This document shows, in pieces, positions 1 to 5,087 of a stretch of 5,087 nucleotides of DNA (positions within the stretch are counted from its first letter, which is position 1; each line of letters opens with the position of its first letter). Made by a program: the position numbers and the translations under genes. Source of the stretch: Clostridia bacterium (lineage in GTDB: Bacteria; Bacillota; Clostridia; Oscillospirales; Acutalibacteraceae); NCBI GenBank assembly GCA_017631745.1, contig JAGBSR010000153.1, positions 1 to 5,087 on the forward strand, read 5' to 3'. The notes under the pieces are model-generated. The model did not search any database, was not told the DNA's origin, and worked only from the letters and a program-made list of their open reading frames with translations.

Positions 1-77
1 GCACAATCGAAGCTGACCTTACAAAGACAATCTCAGTTGCTGACAGCGACATCACTCTTTCAGTTAAGAAAGCATAA
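1..77 (+). CDS. 3' end of an unrecognised protein gene (partial)
   Basis: An open frame enters from the left edge in the third register (first full codon at base 3) and ends with TAA at 75-77, giving 24 C-terminal residues ending SDITLSVKKA. The alternating polar/hydrophobic pattern would suit a closing beta strand, but that is a guess from a short fragment. Codon choice (AAG, GAC, CTT, ACA) resembles the proS gene downstream, which supports real coding sequence. A hairpin follows 14 bases after the stop, as expected for the end of a transcription unit. No family can be assigned from this tail. Confidence 0.6.
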   Translation, partial: TIEADLTKTISVADSDITLSVKKA

Positions 78-91
78 AATAAACACTATTC

Positions 92-115
92 AGCCCACAG
101 TTTCAGCTGTGGGTT
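92..115 (+). terminator. Hairpin after the upstream gene, possible terminator
   Basis: AGCCCACAG (92-100) pairs with CTGTGGGTT (107-115), a 9-bp stem with one G-T wobble and the 6-base loop TTTCAG. It sits just after the stop at 75-77. The 3' side (GATGTAAATAAAAGG) lacks a proper T-run, so it may be a weak terminator or only a 3'-end stabilising hairpin. Confidence 0.5.
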
Positions 116-126
116 GATGTAAATAA

Positions 127-171
127 AAGGGATTTTCCTATACTATTATATATAGGTGTTTTTTATCCCTT
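127..171 (+). repeat. Nested inverted repeat in the proS upstream region
   Basis: AAGGGAT (127-133) is complementary to ATCCCTT (165-171), and inside it CCTATA (137-142) is complementary to TATAGG (151-156). The arms are separated by asymmetric internal loops (3 and 8 bases). It could be an operator-like palindrome or a leader-RNA fold, and it contains the first of the two AT-rich boxes. No function is assigned. Confidence 0.35.
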
Positions 172-210
172 AAAAAGTGAAATTCGTATACTATTATATA
201 TATGTTTTTT
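139..210 (+). repeat. Duplicated AT-rich box upstream of proS
   Basis: TATACTATTATATATA occurs identically at 139-154 and 187-202, 48 bases apart. Each copy is followed by TGTTTTTT (157-164 and 203-210), so the repeated unit is about 24 bases with a 2-base insertion (GG) in the first copy. Each copy contains -10-like hexamers (TATACT, TATTAT), but neither has a good -35 element at normal spacing. The nearest is TTGATG at 114-119, 19 bases before the first TATACT. The boxes may hold the proS promoter(s). Confidence 0.55.
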
Positions 211-237
211 CACACTATTCAGAAAGGACATAAAACT

Positions 238-1680
238 ATGGCTAACGATAAAAAAATGGTTGACGAAATCACCTCTATGGATGTGGATTTCGCTAAGTGG
301 TACACCGACATCTGTAAGAAAGCCGAACTCGTTGAATATACAAGCGTAAAGGGCTGTATGGTTATCCGCCCCTACGGTTATGCAATCTGGGAAAACATTC
401 AGAGAATCCTTGACGGTATGTTCAAGGCAACAGGCCACGAAAATGTATGTATGCCTATGTTCATTCCCGAAAGTCTTCTTCAGAAGGAAAAGGACCACGT
501 TGAAGGCTTCGCTCCCGAGGTTGCATGGGTAACTCACGGCGGTAGTGAAAAACTTGAAGAAAAGCTTTGTGTACGCCCCACATCAGAAACACTTTTCTGC
601 GAACACTATGCAAACATCATCCACTCACACAGAGACCTTCCCAAGCTCTATAATCAGTGGGTAAGTGTTGTTCGTTGGGAAAAGACAACCCGTCCCTTCC
701 TTCGTTCAAGAGAATTCCTCTGGCAGGAAGGTCACACAATCCACGCTACAGCTGAAGAAGCTATCATTGAAACAGAGAAGATGCTCAACGTTTATGCAGA
801 TTTCTGTGAGCAGTACCTTGCTATTCCCGTTGTAAAGGGTAAGAAAACAGAAAGCGACAAGTTTGCAGGCGCTGTTTCAACATATGCTATCGAAGCTCTT
901 ATGCACGATGGTAAGGCTCTTCAGGCAGGTACATCACACTACTTCGGTGACGGCTTTGCAAAGGCTTTCGGTATTCAGTACCAGAGCAAGGAAAACAAGC
1001 TCGAATATCCCCATCAGACATCATGGGGTATGACAACAAGACTCATCGGTGCCATCATTATGACTCACGGCGACGACAACGGTCTTGTACTCCCCCCTGC
1101 TGTCGCTCCCATTCAGGCAGTTATCATTCCTGTTGCACAGCATAAGCCCGGCGTACTCGAAAAGGCTGCTGAGCTCAAGGCGAACCTTGAGGCTGCAGGC
1201 ATTCGCGTGAAGCTTGACGACAGTAACAACTCAGCAGGCTGGAAATACTCAGAATACGAAATGAAGGGTGTTCCCGTTCGTATCGAGGTAGGTCCCCGTG
1301 ATATCGAAAACGGTGAATGTGTACTTGTTACCCGTCACAACAGAGAAAAGAGCGTTGCTAAGCTTGATACCCTTGCAGAAGCAGTAAGCGCTAAGCTCAC
1401 AGAGGTAAGAGACGGCATTTACAACAAAGCTCTCGAAAACAGAGAGAACAAAACCTACTCCTGCACAACTCTTGACGAAATCACAGCTGCTCTTAACGAA
1501 AAGGGCGACGGCTTTATCAAGGCTATGTGGTGCGGAAAAGAGGAATGTGAAGACAAAGTCAAGGAAATAACCGGCGTTGGTTCACGTTGTATGCCCTTAA
1601 ATCAGGAAGAAATTTCCGATAAATGTGTATGTTGCGGTGAAAAAGCTCAGCATATGGTTTACTGGGGTAAAGCATATTAA
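238..1680 (+). CDS. proS: Prolyl-tRNA synthetase, archaeal/eukaryote-type (ProS type 3)
   Basis: This cytoplasmic class II aminoacyl-tRNA synthetase attaches proline to tRNA-Pro in an ATP-dependent reaction. The start at 238 is preferred over the in-frame ATG at 202 because AGAAAGGA (221-228) lies 9 bases upstream and the resulting 480 residues fit the type-3 family, while the extra 12 N-terminal residues resemble translated leader. The catalytic core shows motif 2 (R146-W-E148, then SREFLWQEGHTIHAT around 157-171) and motif 3 (WGMTTRLIGA, with R268). An anticodon-binding domain spans roughly 285-390. The C-terminal domain carries Cys432, Cys437, Cys451, Cys463, Cys465 and Cys466, the zinc-binding tail typical of this type, and the protein ends in Tyr as the family usually does. 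The roughly 180-residue editing insertion of classical bacterial ProRS is absent between motifs 2 and 3, as expected. It appears monocistronic, with its own terminator, and I see no T-box in the 160-base leader. Confidence 0.97.
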   Translation: MANDKKMVDEITSMDVDFAKWYTDICKKAELVEYTSVKGCMVIRPYGYAIWENIQRILDGMFKATGHENVCMPMFIPESLLQKEKDHVEGFAPEVAWVTHGGSEKLEEKLCVRPTSETLFCEHYANIIHSHRDLPKLYNQWVSVVRWEKTTRPFLRSREFLWQEGHTIHATAEEAIIETEKMLNVYADFCEQYLAIPVVKGKKTESDKFAGAVSTYAIEALMHDGKALQAGTSHYFGDGFAKAFGIQYQSKENKLEYPHQTSWGMTTRLIGAIIMTHGDDNGLVLPPAVAPIQAVIIPVAQHKPGVLEKAAELKANLEAAGIRVKLDDSNNSAGWKYSEYEMKGVPVRIEVGPRDIENGECVLVTRHNREKSVAKLDTLAEAVSAKLTEVRDGIYNKALENRENKTYSCTTLDEITAALNEKGDGFIKAMWCGKEECEDKVKEITGVGSRCMPLNQEEISDKCVCCGEKAQHMVYWGKAY

Positions 1681-1696
1681 TCCATAAAAGAAATTT

Positions 1697-1741
1697 AACA
1701 GCTAAACTTGTACATCTCAAACAAGTTTAGCTGTTTTGTTT
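1697..1741 (+). terminator. Strong intrinsic terminator of proS
   Basis: AACAGCTAAACTTGT (1697-1711) pairs perfectly with ACAAGTTTAGCTGTT (1721-1735), a 15-bp stem with a 9-base loop, followed by a T-rich tail (TTTTGTTTTG). It begins 17 bases after the proS stop codon and cleanly separates proS from the transcription unit downstream. Confidence 0.93.
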
Positions 1742-1917
1742 TGTGCATACTGCCCAAAAATACCCCTTTTTCGCCAAATCGCGGCTATTTTGTAGCTTTT
1801 CACTAAATCTTGAGGTCATTAAAGCATTTTTTGTGAACATTATACTAAATAGCGCCCTCTTTCGACAGATTTTTTATTCTAAAAAAAACTTAAAACCGCC
1901 TCTGAAATGCATAAAAC
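1742..1917. other. AT-rich intergenic stretch without a recognised gene
   Basis: Nothing gene-like is visible between the proS terminator and the next promoter. An open frame runs through 1743-2057, but it has no ribosome binding site, has a lysine/phenylalanine-rich composition typical of AT-rich noncoding DNA, and crosses the strong promoter at 1918-1946. An A-rich tract at 1881-1897 lies some 55-70 bases upstream of the expected transcription start and might mildly help that promoter, though it is further out than a standard UP element. Confidence 0.5.
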
Positions 1918-1946
1918 TTGACAATTTTGTCATAAATAGATATAAT
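1918..1946 (+). promoter_or_regulatory. Perfect consensus housekeeping-sigma promoter
   Basis: TTGACA (1918-1923) and TATAAT (1941-1946) match the -35 and -10 consensus at every base and are separated by the optimal 17 bases. Transcription should start near 1951-1954 (GATG). This implies a 5' leader of about 330 bases before the ATG at 2283. A perfect promoter suggests strong, constitutive initiation, so any control probably acts after initiation, in the leader. Confidence 0.9.
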
Positions 1947-1950
1947 ACCC

Positions 1951-2255
1951 GATGTTGCCGACATGAAATGAGTAACGGGAAAGCCGATATGGGCAGTCCC
2001 GAGGCATTCAGAATGACGATAACGACATACATCTGCAAGGTCAGAGACCGGGCGTAACACCCATTTAACCACACATAATCGTAAGAAATAATTAAGAAAG
2101 AAAGAGTATTGTGTTACGAAAATCAGGTCTATGCAAATACAAAGTGTATGCCATTCTTTCTTCTATCAAAGTCGTCTGGTGCCAATGTCGAAAAGCATTA
2201 TAGTGAACGAGACACTGATAATTGACTCATTTATATTTAATCCGGGCTTTTCGAC
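1951..2255 (+). ncRNA. Candidate structured leader RNA upstream of the lysozyme gene, family unknown
   Basis: Between the promoter and the ribosome binding site there is no credible protein gene but many complementary segments. (1) CGGGA (1976-1980) pairs with TCCCG (1997-2001); a symmetric AA/AG internal loop separates this from GCC (1983-1985) with GGC (1992-1994). (2) CATT/AATG (2005-2008/2012-2015) and GGTC/GACC (2039-2042/2046-2049) are triloop hairpins. (3) CGTAACAC (2053-2060) pairs perfectly with GTGTTACG (2111-2118). (4) GCAAATAC (2133-2140) pairs with GTGTATGC (2144-2151) apart from one A-A mismatch. (5) AAGAAAGAA (2094-2102) complements TTCTTTCTT (2154-2162). (6) GTCGAAAAGC (2187-2196) pairs perfectly with GCTTTTCGAC (2246-2255) and encloses ATTATAGTG/CACTgATAAT (2197-2205/2213-2222). 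GATGT (1951-1955) and ACATC (2029-2033) could close the 5' domain. No T-run terminator ends it, so it is probably a 5' UTR element, although processing to a separate RNA is possible. I see no signature of TPP, SAM, cobalamin, FMN, ydaO, GEMM, T-box, 6S, SRP or RNase P RNA. Confidence 0.5.
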
Positions 2256-2263
2256 AAAGAAAA

Positions 2264-2277
2264 TATCAGAGGTGATA
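2264..2277 (+). promoter_or_regulatory. Ribosome binding site in the loop of a small hairpin
   Basis: The Shine-Dalgarno AGAGG (2268-2272) stands 10 bases before the ATG at 2283 and fixes that start. TATCA (2264-2268) and TGATA (2273-2277) are exact complements flanking GAGG, so the core of the site could be displayed in a four-base loop. The stem is short and AT-rich, hence only marginally stable. Confidence 0.6.
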
Positions 2278-2282
2278 AAAAT

Positions 2283-3845
2283 ATGAAAAAGGCTTTAATA
2301 AAAGTTTTGCTTATTGCAATGACTCTTGTTACCCTAATCACAGTTATACCACTCTCCGCTAACGCTACTTCCGACAACAAAACACAGATATTCTCGTACC
2401 TTACAAATGAAATGGGACTCAACTCAGCTGCAGCCTGCGGCATTATGGCAAACATCGAAAAAGAGTCTAATTTCAAACCTTCAAAAATAATCCGTGACAG
2501 CAACGGCCTTCAGAGCGGCGGTCTTTGCATGTGGAACGGCTCGAGACTCAGCAGACTCAAGAATTACTGCAACAACAAGGGTCTCAACTACCTTTCAATC
2601 AAAGGTCAGCTCAGCTATCTTGCCTATGAGCTCAAGTTATCACAGTATAAGCACATTTTTGATTATATCAAAAATGTTCCCAACAACTCCAAGGGTGCTT
2701 ATGACGCAGCATATTATTGGTGCTACTATTTCGAAATCCCCGCAAGCAGAGGATCAAGATCAGTACAGAGAGGTAATTCAGCTGTAAAATCTTATTGGCC
2801 CACTTACGGTAACAAAAAGATTTCCGCTCCCGAAATCAGTCTTTCATCAGAAAAGACAATCTTTGACCTTGATTCTTCTCTTACTATCAAGTGGACCTCA
2901 GGCGGAGACAATGCAGACGAATACAAAGTATTTGTTGCAAAGAAGAATAAGAAAACCGGTGACTACAACTGGAAGGATGCAAAAACTTATTCAACTACAG
3001 CTTTAAAGCAGAAGATTAAAACAAACTCTCTCGGTTCAGGTGACTTCGCTGCTTATGTCAGAGCTATCAACAGCGCAACAGACAACTATAAAGACAGCCA
3101 AAAGATCAAGTTCACCGTAAAATGCATCACTCACGAATATACAGGCGAAGTAATCTCTAGCCCCACTCTTGCAACAACAGGCACGGAAAAGCTTACCTGC
3201 AGTGTTTGCAAAACAACTAAAACAGAAATTATCCCCATTCTCACAAACGAAGCTCTCAGCGAATATCCTATGACAGCTCCCAAGGCAAGTGCAAGAACAA
3301 CCGATTCAATCACTCTCACCTGGACAGAGTTCACAGGCGCTACAGGTTATAATATTTACCTCCGAGTAGACAATAAGTGGAAGAATGTAGGCACAGCAGA
3401 AGGCGTTACTGAATACACTGTAACAGGACTTGAAAGCGGCACAAAATACAAGTTTGCAATCAAGGCTTTTGTAACAGAGGTTGTACCCACAGAAACAGAA
3501 TCTGTAACCAACACCTACAGAACAGCTTACAGTGCTTCTTACACAACTGCAACTAAAGCAGATATGGTAAAGCTTGAATCCGCAAAGGCCGACGGCAACA
3601 AAGAGGTCGTGCTCAAGTGGACTCAGGAAGCAAAAGCTGACGGTTATGCAATCTATATGTCAGTTGACGGCATAACCTTTGAAAGAGCCGCTCTTATAAA
3701 AGACGGCACAGACACCGCTCACAGACTCAAAAACCTCACTCCCGGCAGAATCTATTACTTCAGAATTCATCCTTATGTTGAGGCAGGCGACCACACCGTA
3801 TACAGCAGCTCATCCAATGTAAGAGCTTCTCTGGTGCGCATATGA
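2283..3845 (+). CDS. Secreted phage-tail-type lysozyme with fibronectin III-like domains
   Basis: This 520-residue exported protein probably cleaves peptidoglycan glycan strands. Residues 1-28 form a Sec signal peptide (KK, hydrophobic core, likely cleavage after A-N-A28). Residues about 34-165 resemble the phage tail lysozyme domain (Phage_lysozyme2): IMANIEKESNF carries the probable catalytic Glu61 (Glu59 is nearby), followed by GGLCMWNGSRL (79-89), the family's G-L-C-x-W block. A first fibronectin III/Ig-like module covers about 182-280. A linker then has Cys281-x2-His284 and Cys306-x2-Cys309, resembling a small zinc-ribbon-like repeat seen in gut Firmicutes surface proteins. Two clearer fibronectin III domains follow (about 330-425 and 428-520), with the typical W-x-x-x-x-x-A-x-G-Y core. 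No LPXTG, LysM, SLH or C-terminal membrane segment is seen, so it is probably released or loosely wall-bound. It is expressed alone from the promoter at 1918-1946 and ends at a terminator. Nothing nearby is phage-like, which suggests a resident autolysin or secreted muramidase rather than a prophage gene. The lysozyme assignment rests on motif recognition. Confidence 0.85.
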   Translation: MKKALIKVLLIAMTLVTLITVIPLSANATSDNKTQIFSYLTNEMGLNSAAACGIMANIEKESNFKPSKIIRDSNGLQSGGLCMWNGSRLSRLKNYCNNKGLNYLSIKGQLSYLAYELKLSQYKHIFDYIKNVPNNSKGAYDAAYYWCYYFEIPASRGSRSVQRGNSAVKSYWPTYGNKKISAPEISLSSEKTIFDLDSSLTIKWTSGGDNADEYKVFVAKKNKKTGDYNWKDAKTYSTTALKQKIKTNSLGSGDFAAYVRAINSATDNYKDSQKIKFTVKCITHEYTGEVISSPTLATTGTEKLTCSVCKTTKTEIIPILTNEALSEYPMTAPKASARTTDSITLTWTEFTGATGYNIYLRVDNKWKNVGTAEGVTEYTVTGLESGTKYKFAIKAFVTEVVPTETESVTNTYRTAYSASYTTATKADMVKLESAKADGNKEVVLKWTQEAKADGYAIYMSVDGITFERAALIKDGTDTAHRLKNLTPGRIYYFRIHPYVEAGDHTVYSSSSNVRASLVRI

Positions 3846-3854
3846 GTATAATTT

Positions 3855-3882
3855 ATCCCACTCTCAATGAGTGGGATTTTTT
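3855..3882 (+). terminator. Intrinsic terminator of the lysozyme gene
   Basis: ATCCCACTC (3855-3863) pairs perfectly with GAGTGGGAT (3869-3877) around the loop TCAAT and runs directly into a T-tract (3877-3882). It begins 9 bases after the stop codon TGA (3843-3845). Confidence 0.93.
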
Positions 3883-3936
3883 ATTTGCTTACTGTCCTCC
3901 TCTGTACTCTGCCGACAATTTTGCCGAATTCTTTCA

Positions 3937-4019
3937 AAACGCCTGTTTAAAGAGGTTTTTATGTTTCATCGATTAGTTCCGCATTAAAACGCCAAACGCG
4001 CGTTTAAGAGGTGTTTTTA
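3937..4019. repeat. Two related hairpin-forming units in the convergent spacer
   Basis: Unit A (3937-3961) and unit B (3986-4019) both begin AAAACGCC and contain GTTTAA, AGAGG and a T-run ending in A, so they look like diverged copies about 49 bases apart. In unit B, AAAACGCC (3986-3993) can pair with GGTGTTTT (4010-4017) and encloses AAACGCGCGTTT (3994-4005), a perfect 12-base palindrome. In unit A, CCT (3943-3945) and AGG (3953-3955) with flanking A and T runs give a weaker hairpin. They may be decayed terminators or a small repeat family. No gene is present here. Confidence 0.4.
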
Positions 4020-4064
4020 GAAGATTTCCGCTTGTACTCGTTTGTATTGCAGGATAAGCATATA

Positions 4065-4090
4065 AAAAAGAGGCGAAACCGCCTCTTTTT
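4065..4090. terminator. Bidirectional intrinsic terminator, ending the rnf operon
   Basis: AAAAAGAGGCG (4065-4075) pairs perfectly with CGCCTCTTTTT (4080-4090) around the loop AAAC. On the minus strand the stem is followed by a T-run (complement of the A-run at 4064-4069), 14 bases beyond the rnfB stop, so it should end rnf transcription. It is symmetric enough to also stop readthrough from the plus strand. Confidence 0.9.
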
Positions 4091-4104
4091 CTGTTATTCA
4101 GTTA

Positions 4105-4917
4105 TTACTGATGAAGTTTGATTTCAAAAAGATCAATACAACCCACAGGACATACATTATGGCATTCGCCGCAGCCTGTGCACTTGTCATAATCAACCTT
4201 CGCACAGAAGTTTTCGACTGTTACTGCGCCCTCGGGACAAACCTTTGTGCACTTCATACATCCGATGCAGCCAAGTTTGCACTGTTTTCTTGTCTGAGCA
4301 CCCTTTTCGTGATTTTTACAAAGCACGGCAGCCTTTTCCACATTGAGTGGGAAGAGATCGATAAGATTTCTCGGGCAAGTCTTGATGCACATCTTACAAG
4401 CCTTACACTTGTCGGGGTTGATTCTTGCAACGCCGTCGCAGATAAAGATAGCTTCGTAAGGACAAACTTCCACACAGTCACCGAAACCGATGCAACCGTG
4501 TACGCAGTTTTTAGGGCCGCCGAAAAGCTGTGTCGCTATTTTACATGACTTAACACCGCTGTAATTGAGTTTTTCACCAACATTGGTTGAGTTACCCTGA
4601 CACATAACAGCTGCTACCATAGGCACCATATCGCCTGCTGCAAGACCCATAATGTCTGCAATGGCTTTTGCTGTGTCATTACCACCGGGAATACAAAGTG
4701 TGCATTCCTGAGTTTCGCCCTTAGCAAGAGCACCTGCATAGCCGTCACAGCCTGTGTAACCGCAGGCACCGCAGTTTGCGCCGGGAAGACACTCGCGCAC
4801 CTTTACTTCTCTTTCGTCTACGGGTACCGCAAAAACGATCGAGGCAATTGCAAGACCAAGACCTGCGATGAGACCTATAGCCGCAACTATTACTACTGCT
4901 ATAACAATTGAATTCAT
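4105..4917 (-). CDS. rnfB: Rnf complex iron-sulfur subunit RnfB
   Basis: This is the electron-entry/transfer subunit of the membrane Rnf complex, which oxidises reduced ferredoxin, reduces NAD+ and drives Na+ or H+ export. Residues 1-30 are a single N-terminal membrane anchor. Next comes the RnfB-type Fe-S domain, LPGANCGACGYTGC with Cys49, Cys52, Cys57 and Cys75 (C-x2-C-x4-C-x17-C) and the PGG that follows. Further on there are ferredoxin-like motifs: Cys138/142/148/152 (C-x3-C-x5-C-x3-CP, in which Phe145 stands where a standard ferredoxin has Cys, as I recall for clostridial RnfB), Cys171/174/177/181, Cys217/220/223/227 and Cys246/249/252/256. At 270 residues it is longer than the roughly 190-residue E. 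coli protein and fits the multi-cluster clostridial form. The start is supported by GGAGG (complement of 4925-4929) 7 bases upstream. It is the last gene of the operon, directly after rnfA. Confidence 0.97.
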   Translation of the reverse strand: MNSIVIAVVIVAAIGLIAGLGLAIASIVFAVPVDEREVKVRECLPGANCGACGYTGCDGYAGALAKGETQECTLCIPGGNDTAKAIADIMGLAAGDMVPMVAAVMCQGNSTNVGEKLNYSGVKSCKIATQLFGGPKNCVHGCIGFGDCVEVCPYEAIFICDGVARINPDKCKACKMCIKTCPRNLIDLFPLNVEKAAVLCKNHEKGAQTRKQCKLGCIGCMKCTKVCPEGAVTVENFCAKVDYDKCTGCGECHNVCPVGCIDLFEIKLHQ

Positions 4918-4929
4918 CTTATTGCCTCC

Positions 4930-5087
4930 TTAACCGAAAATATTTTCAACGATTCCCGTAAAGCCAAGGAACGATACGGAAACGAGAGATGCTGCAACCA
5001 GAGTGATAGGAAGTCCCTGCATAAACTTGGGAACCTCGCAGGAATCAAGCCTCTCTCTGACACCTGCAAACATAACCATTGCAAGCA
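4930..5087 (-). CDS. rnfA: Rnf complex membrane subunit RnfA, C-terminal part
   Basis: The 51 C-terminal residues are present; the 5' part lies beyond the right edge. RnfA is an integral membrane subunit of the Rnf complex (related to NqrE), and with RnfD, RnfE and the other subunits it forms the ion-translocating, electron-carrying membrane core. The visible part contains FAGVRERLDSCEVPKFMQG, then LPITLVAASLVSVSFLGFTG, matching the conserved RnfA end (AGxRERL, VP, F-x-G, PI, F-x-GF-x-G). The stop TAA (4930-4932) abuts the GGAGG of rnfB, with 12 bases between the two genes, so they are cotranscribed and probably translationally coupled. The order rnfA-rnfB with rnfB last matches the usual clostridial rnfCDGEAB cluster. 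Confidence 0.93.
   Translation of the reverse strand, partial: LAMVMFAGVRERLDSCEVPKFMQGLPITLVAASLVSVSFLGFTGIVENIFG

Noticed and set aside
202..237. Upstream in-frame ATG (202) as the proS start
   Set aside because: It lies in the AT repeat without a ribosome binding site. The ATG at 238 has AGAAAGGA at good spacing and gives the expected family length.
121..237. T-box or other amino-acid-responsive leader for proS
   Set aside because: The spacer is too short, and no T-box consensus or terminator/antiterminator pair is present.
163..537. Minus-strand 124-codon frame
   Set aside because: It is antisense to the well-supported proS coding sequence and the proS leader, with no recognisable domain or ribosome binding site.
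1743..2057. 104-codon open frame on the plus strand after the proS terminator
   Set aside because: It has no ribosome binding site, its composition is that of AT-rich noncoding DNA, it overlaps the perfect promoter at 1918-1946, and its 3' part coincides with RNA-like inverted repeats.
1968..2057. 29-residue frame inside the leader (ATG at 1968, TAA at 2055-2057) as a leader peptide
   Set aside because: There is no Shine-Dalgarno before the ATG, and the region is better explained by hairpins such as 1976-1980/1997-2001. No run of regulatory codons typical of attenuation is seen.
1951..2282. Assignment of the leader to a known class (ydaO/c-di-AMP, GEMM/c-di-GMP, cobalamin, 6S, tmRNA, SRP, RNase P)
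   Set aside because: None of the conserved sequence blocks I know for these classes is found. The absence is judged by eye only, so a covariance-model search could overturn it.
2494..2787. 97-codon plus-strand frame within the lysozyme gene
   Set aside because: It is an out-of-frame shadow of the lysozyme domain, Ser/Thr/Ala-rich without a recognisable domain.
4111..4548. 145-codon plus-strand frame opposite rnfB
   Set aside because: It is the antisense shadow of rnfB, whose cysteine motifs and ribosome binding site settle the coding strand.

Overview
The window looks like a low-to-moderate GC Clostridia chromosome, most likely a gut Oscillospiraceae/Ruminococcaceae relative. This is inferred from three things: an archaeal/eukaryote-type prolyl-tRNA synthetase, a long clostridial-type RnfB with many ferredoxin motifs, and a secreted phage-tail-type lysozyme with fibronectin III domains and a Cys/His linker of the kind seen in gut Firmicutes surface proteins. 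No mobile element, CRISPR array, tRNA or rRNA is visible.

Layout. Bases 1-77 hold the last 24 codons of an unrecognised plus-strand gene, followed by a hairpin. A 160-base spacer with a duplicated AT-rich box leads to proS (238-1680, +), which ends in a strong intrinsic terminator (1697-1741). The next 540 bases contain no convincing protein gene. They do contain a perfect sigma-70/sigma-A-type promoter (TTGACA, 17 bases, TATAAT; 1918-1946) and then about 305 bases rich in inverted repeats. I interpret these as a structured untranslated leader or small RNA. It runs without an obvious terminator into the ribosome binding site of a secreted lysozyme-like protein (2283-3845, +), which has its own terminator (3855-3882).

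A 180-base convergent spacer with two related hairpin-forming units follows, then a bidirectional terminator (4065-4090). On the minus strand lie rnfB (4105-4917) and, upstream of it, the 3' end of rnfA (4930-5087, running off the window). They are the end of an Rnf operon, which encodes the membrane complex coupling ferredoxin:NAD+ electron transfer to ion pumping. The rnfA stop codon directly abuts the rnfB Shine-Dalgarno sequence.

The genes are ordinary housekeeping and surface functions and do not form one system. The part least explained by known families is the leader at about 1951-2255. It has several stems, a possible pseudoknot, competing pairings and a perfect 10-bp stem just before the ribosome binding site. 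I could not match it to any riboswitch class I know; a covariance-model search would decide whether it is new.
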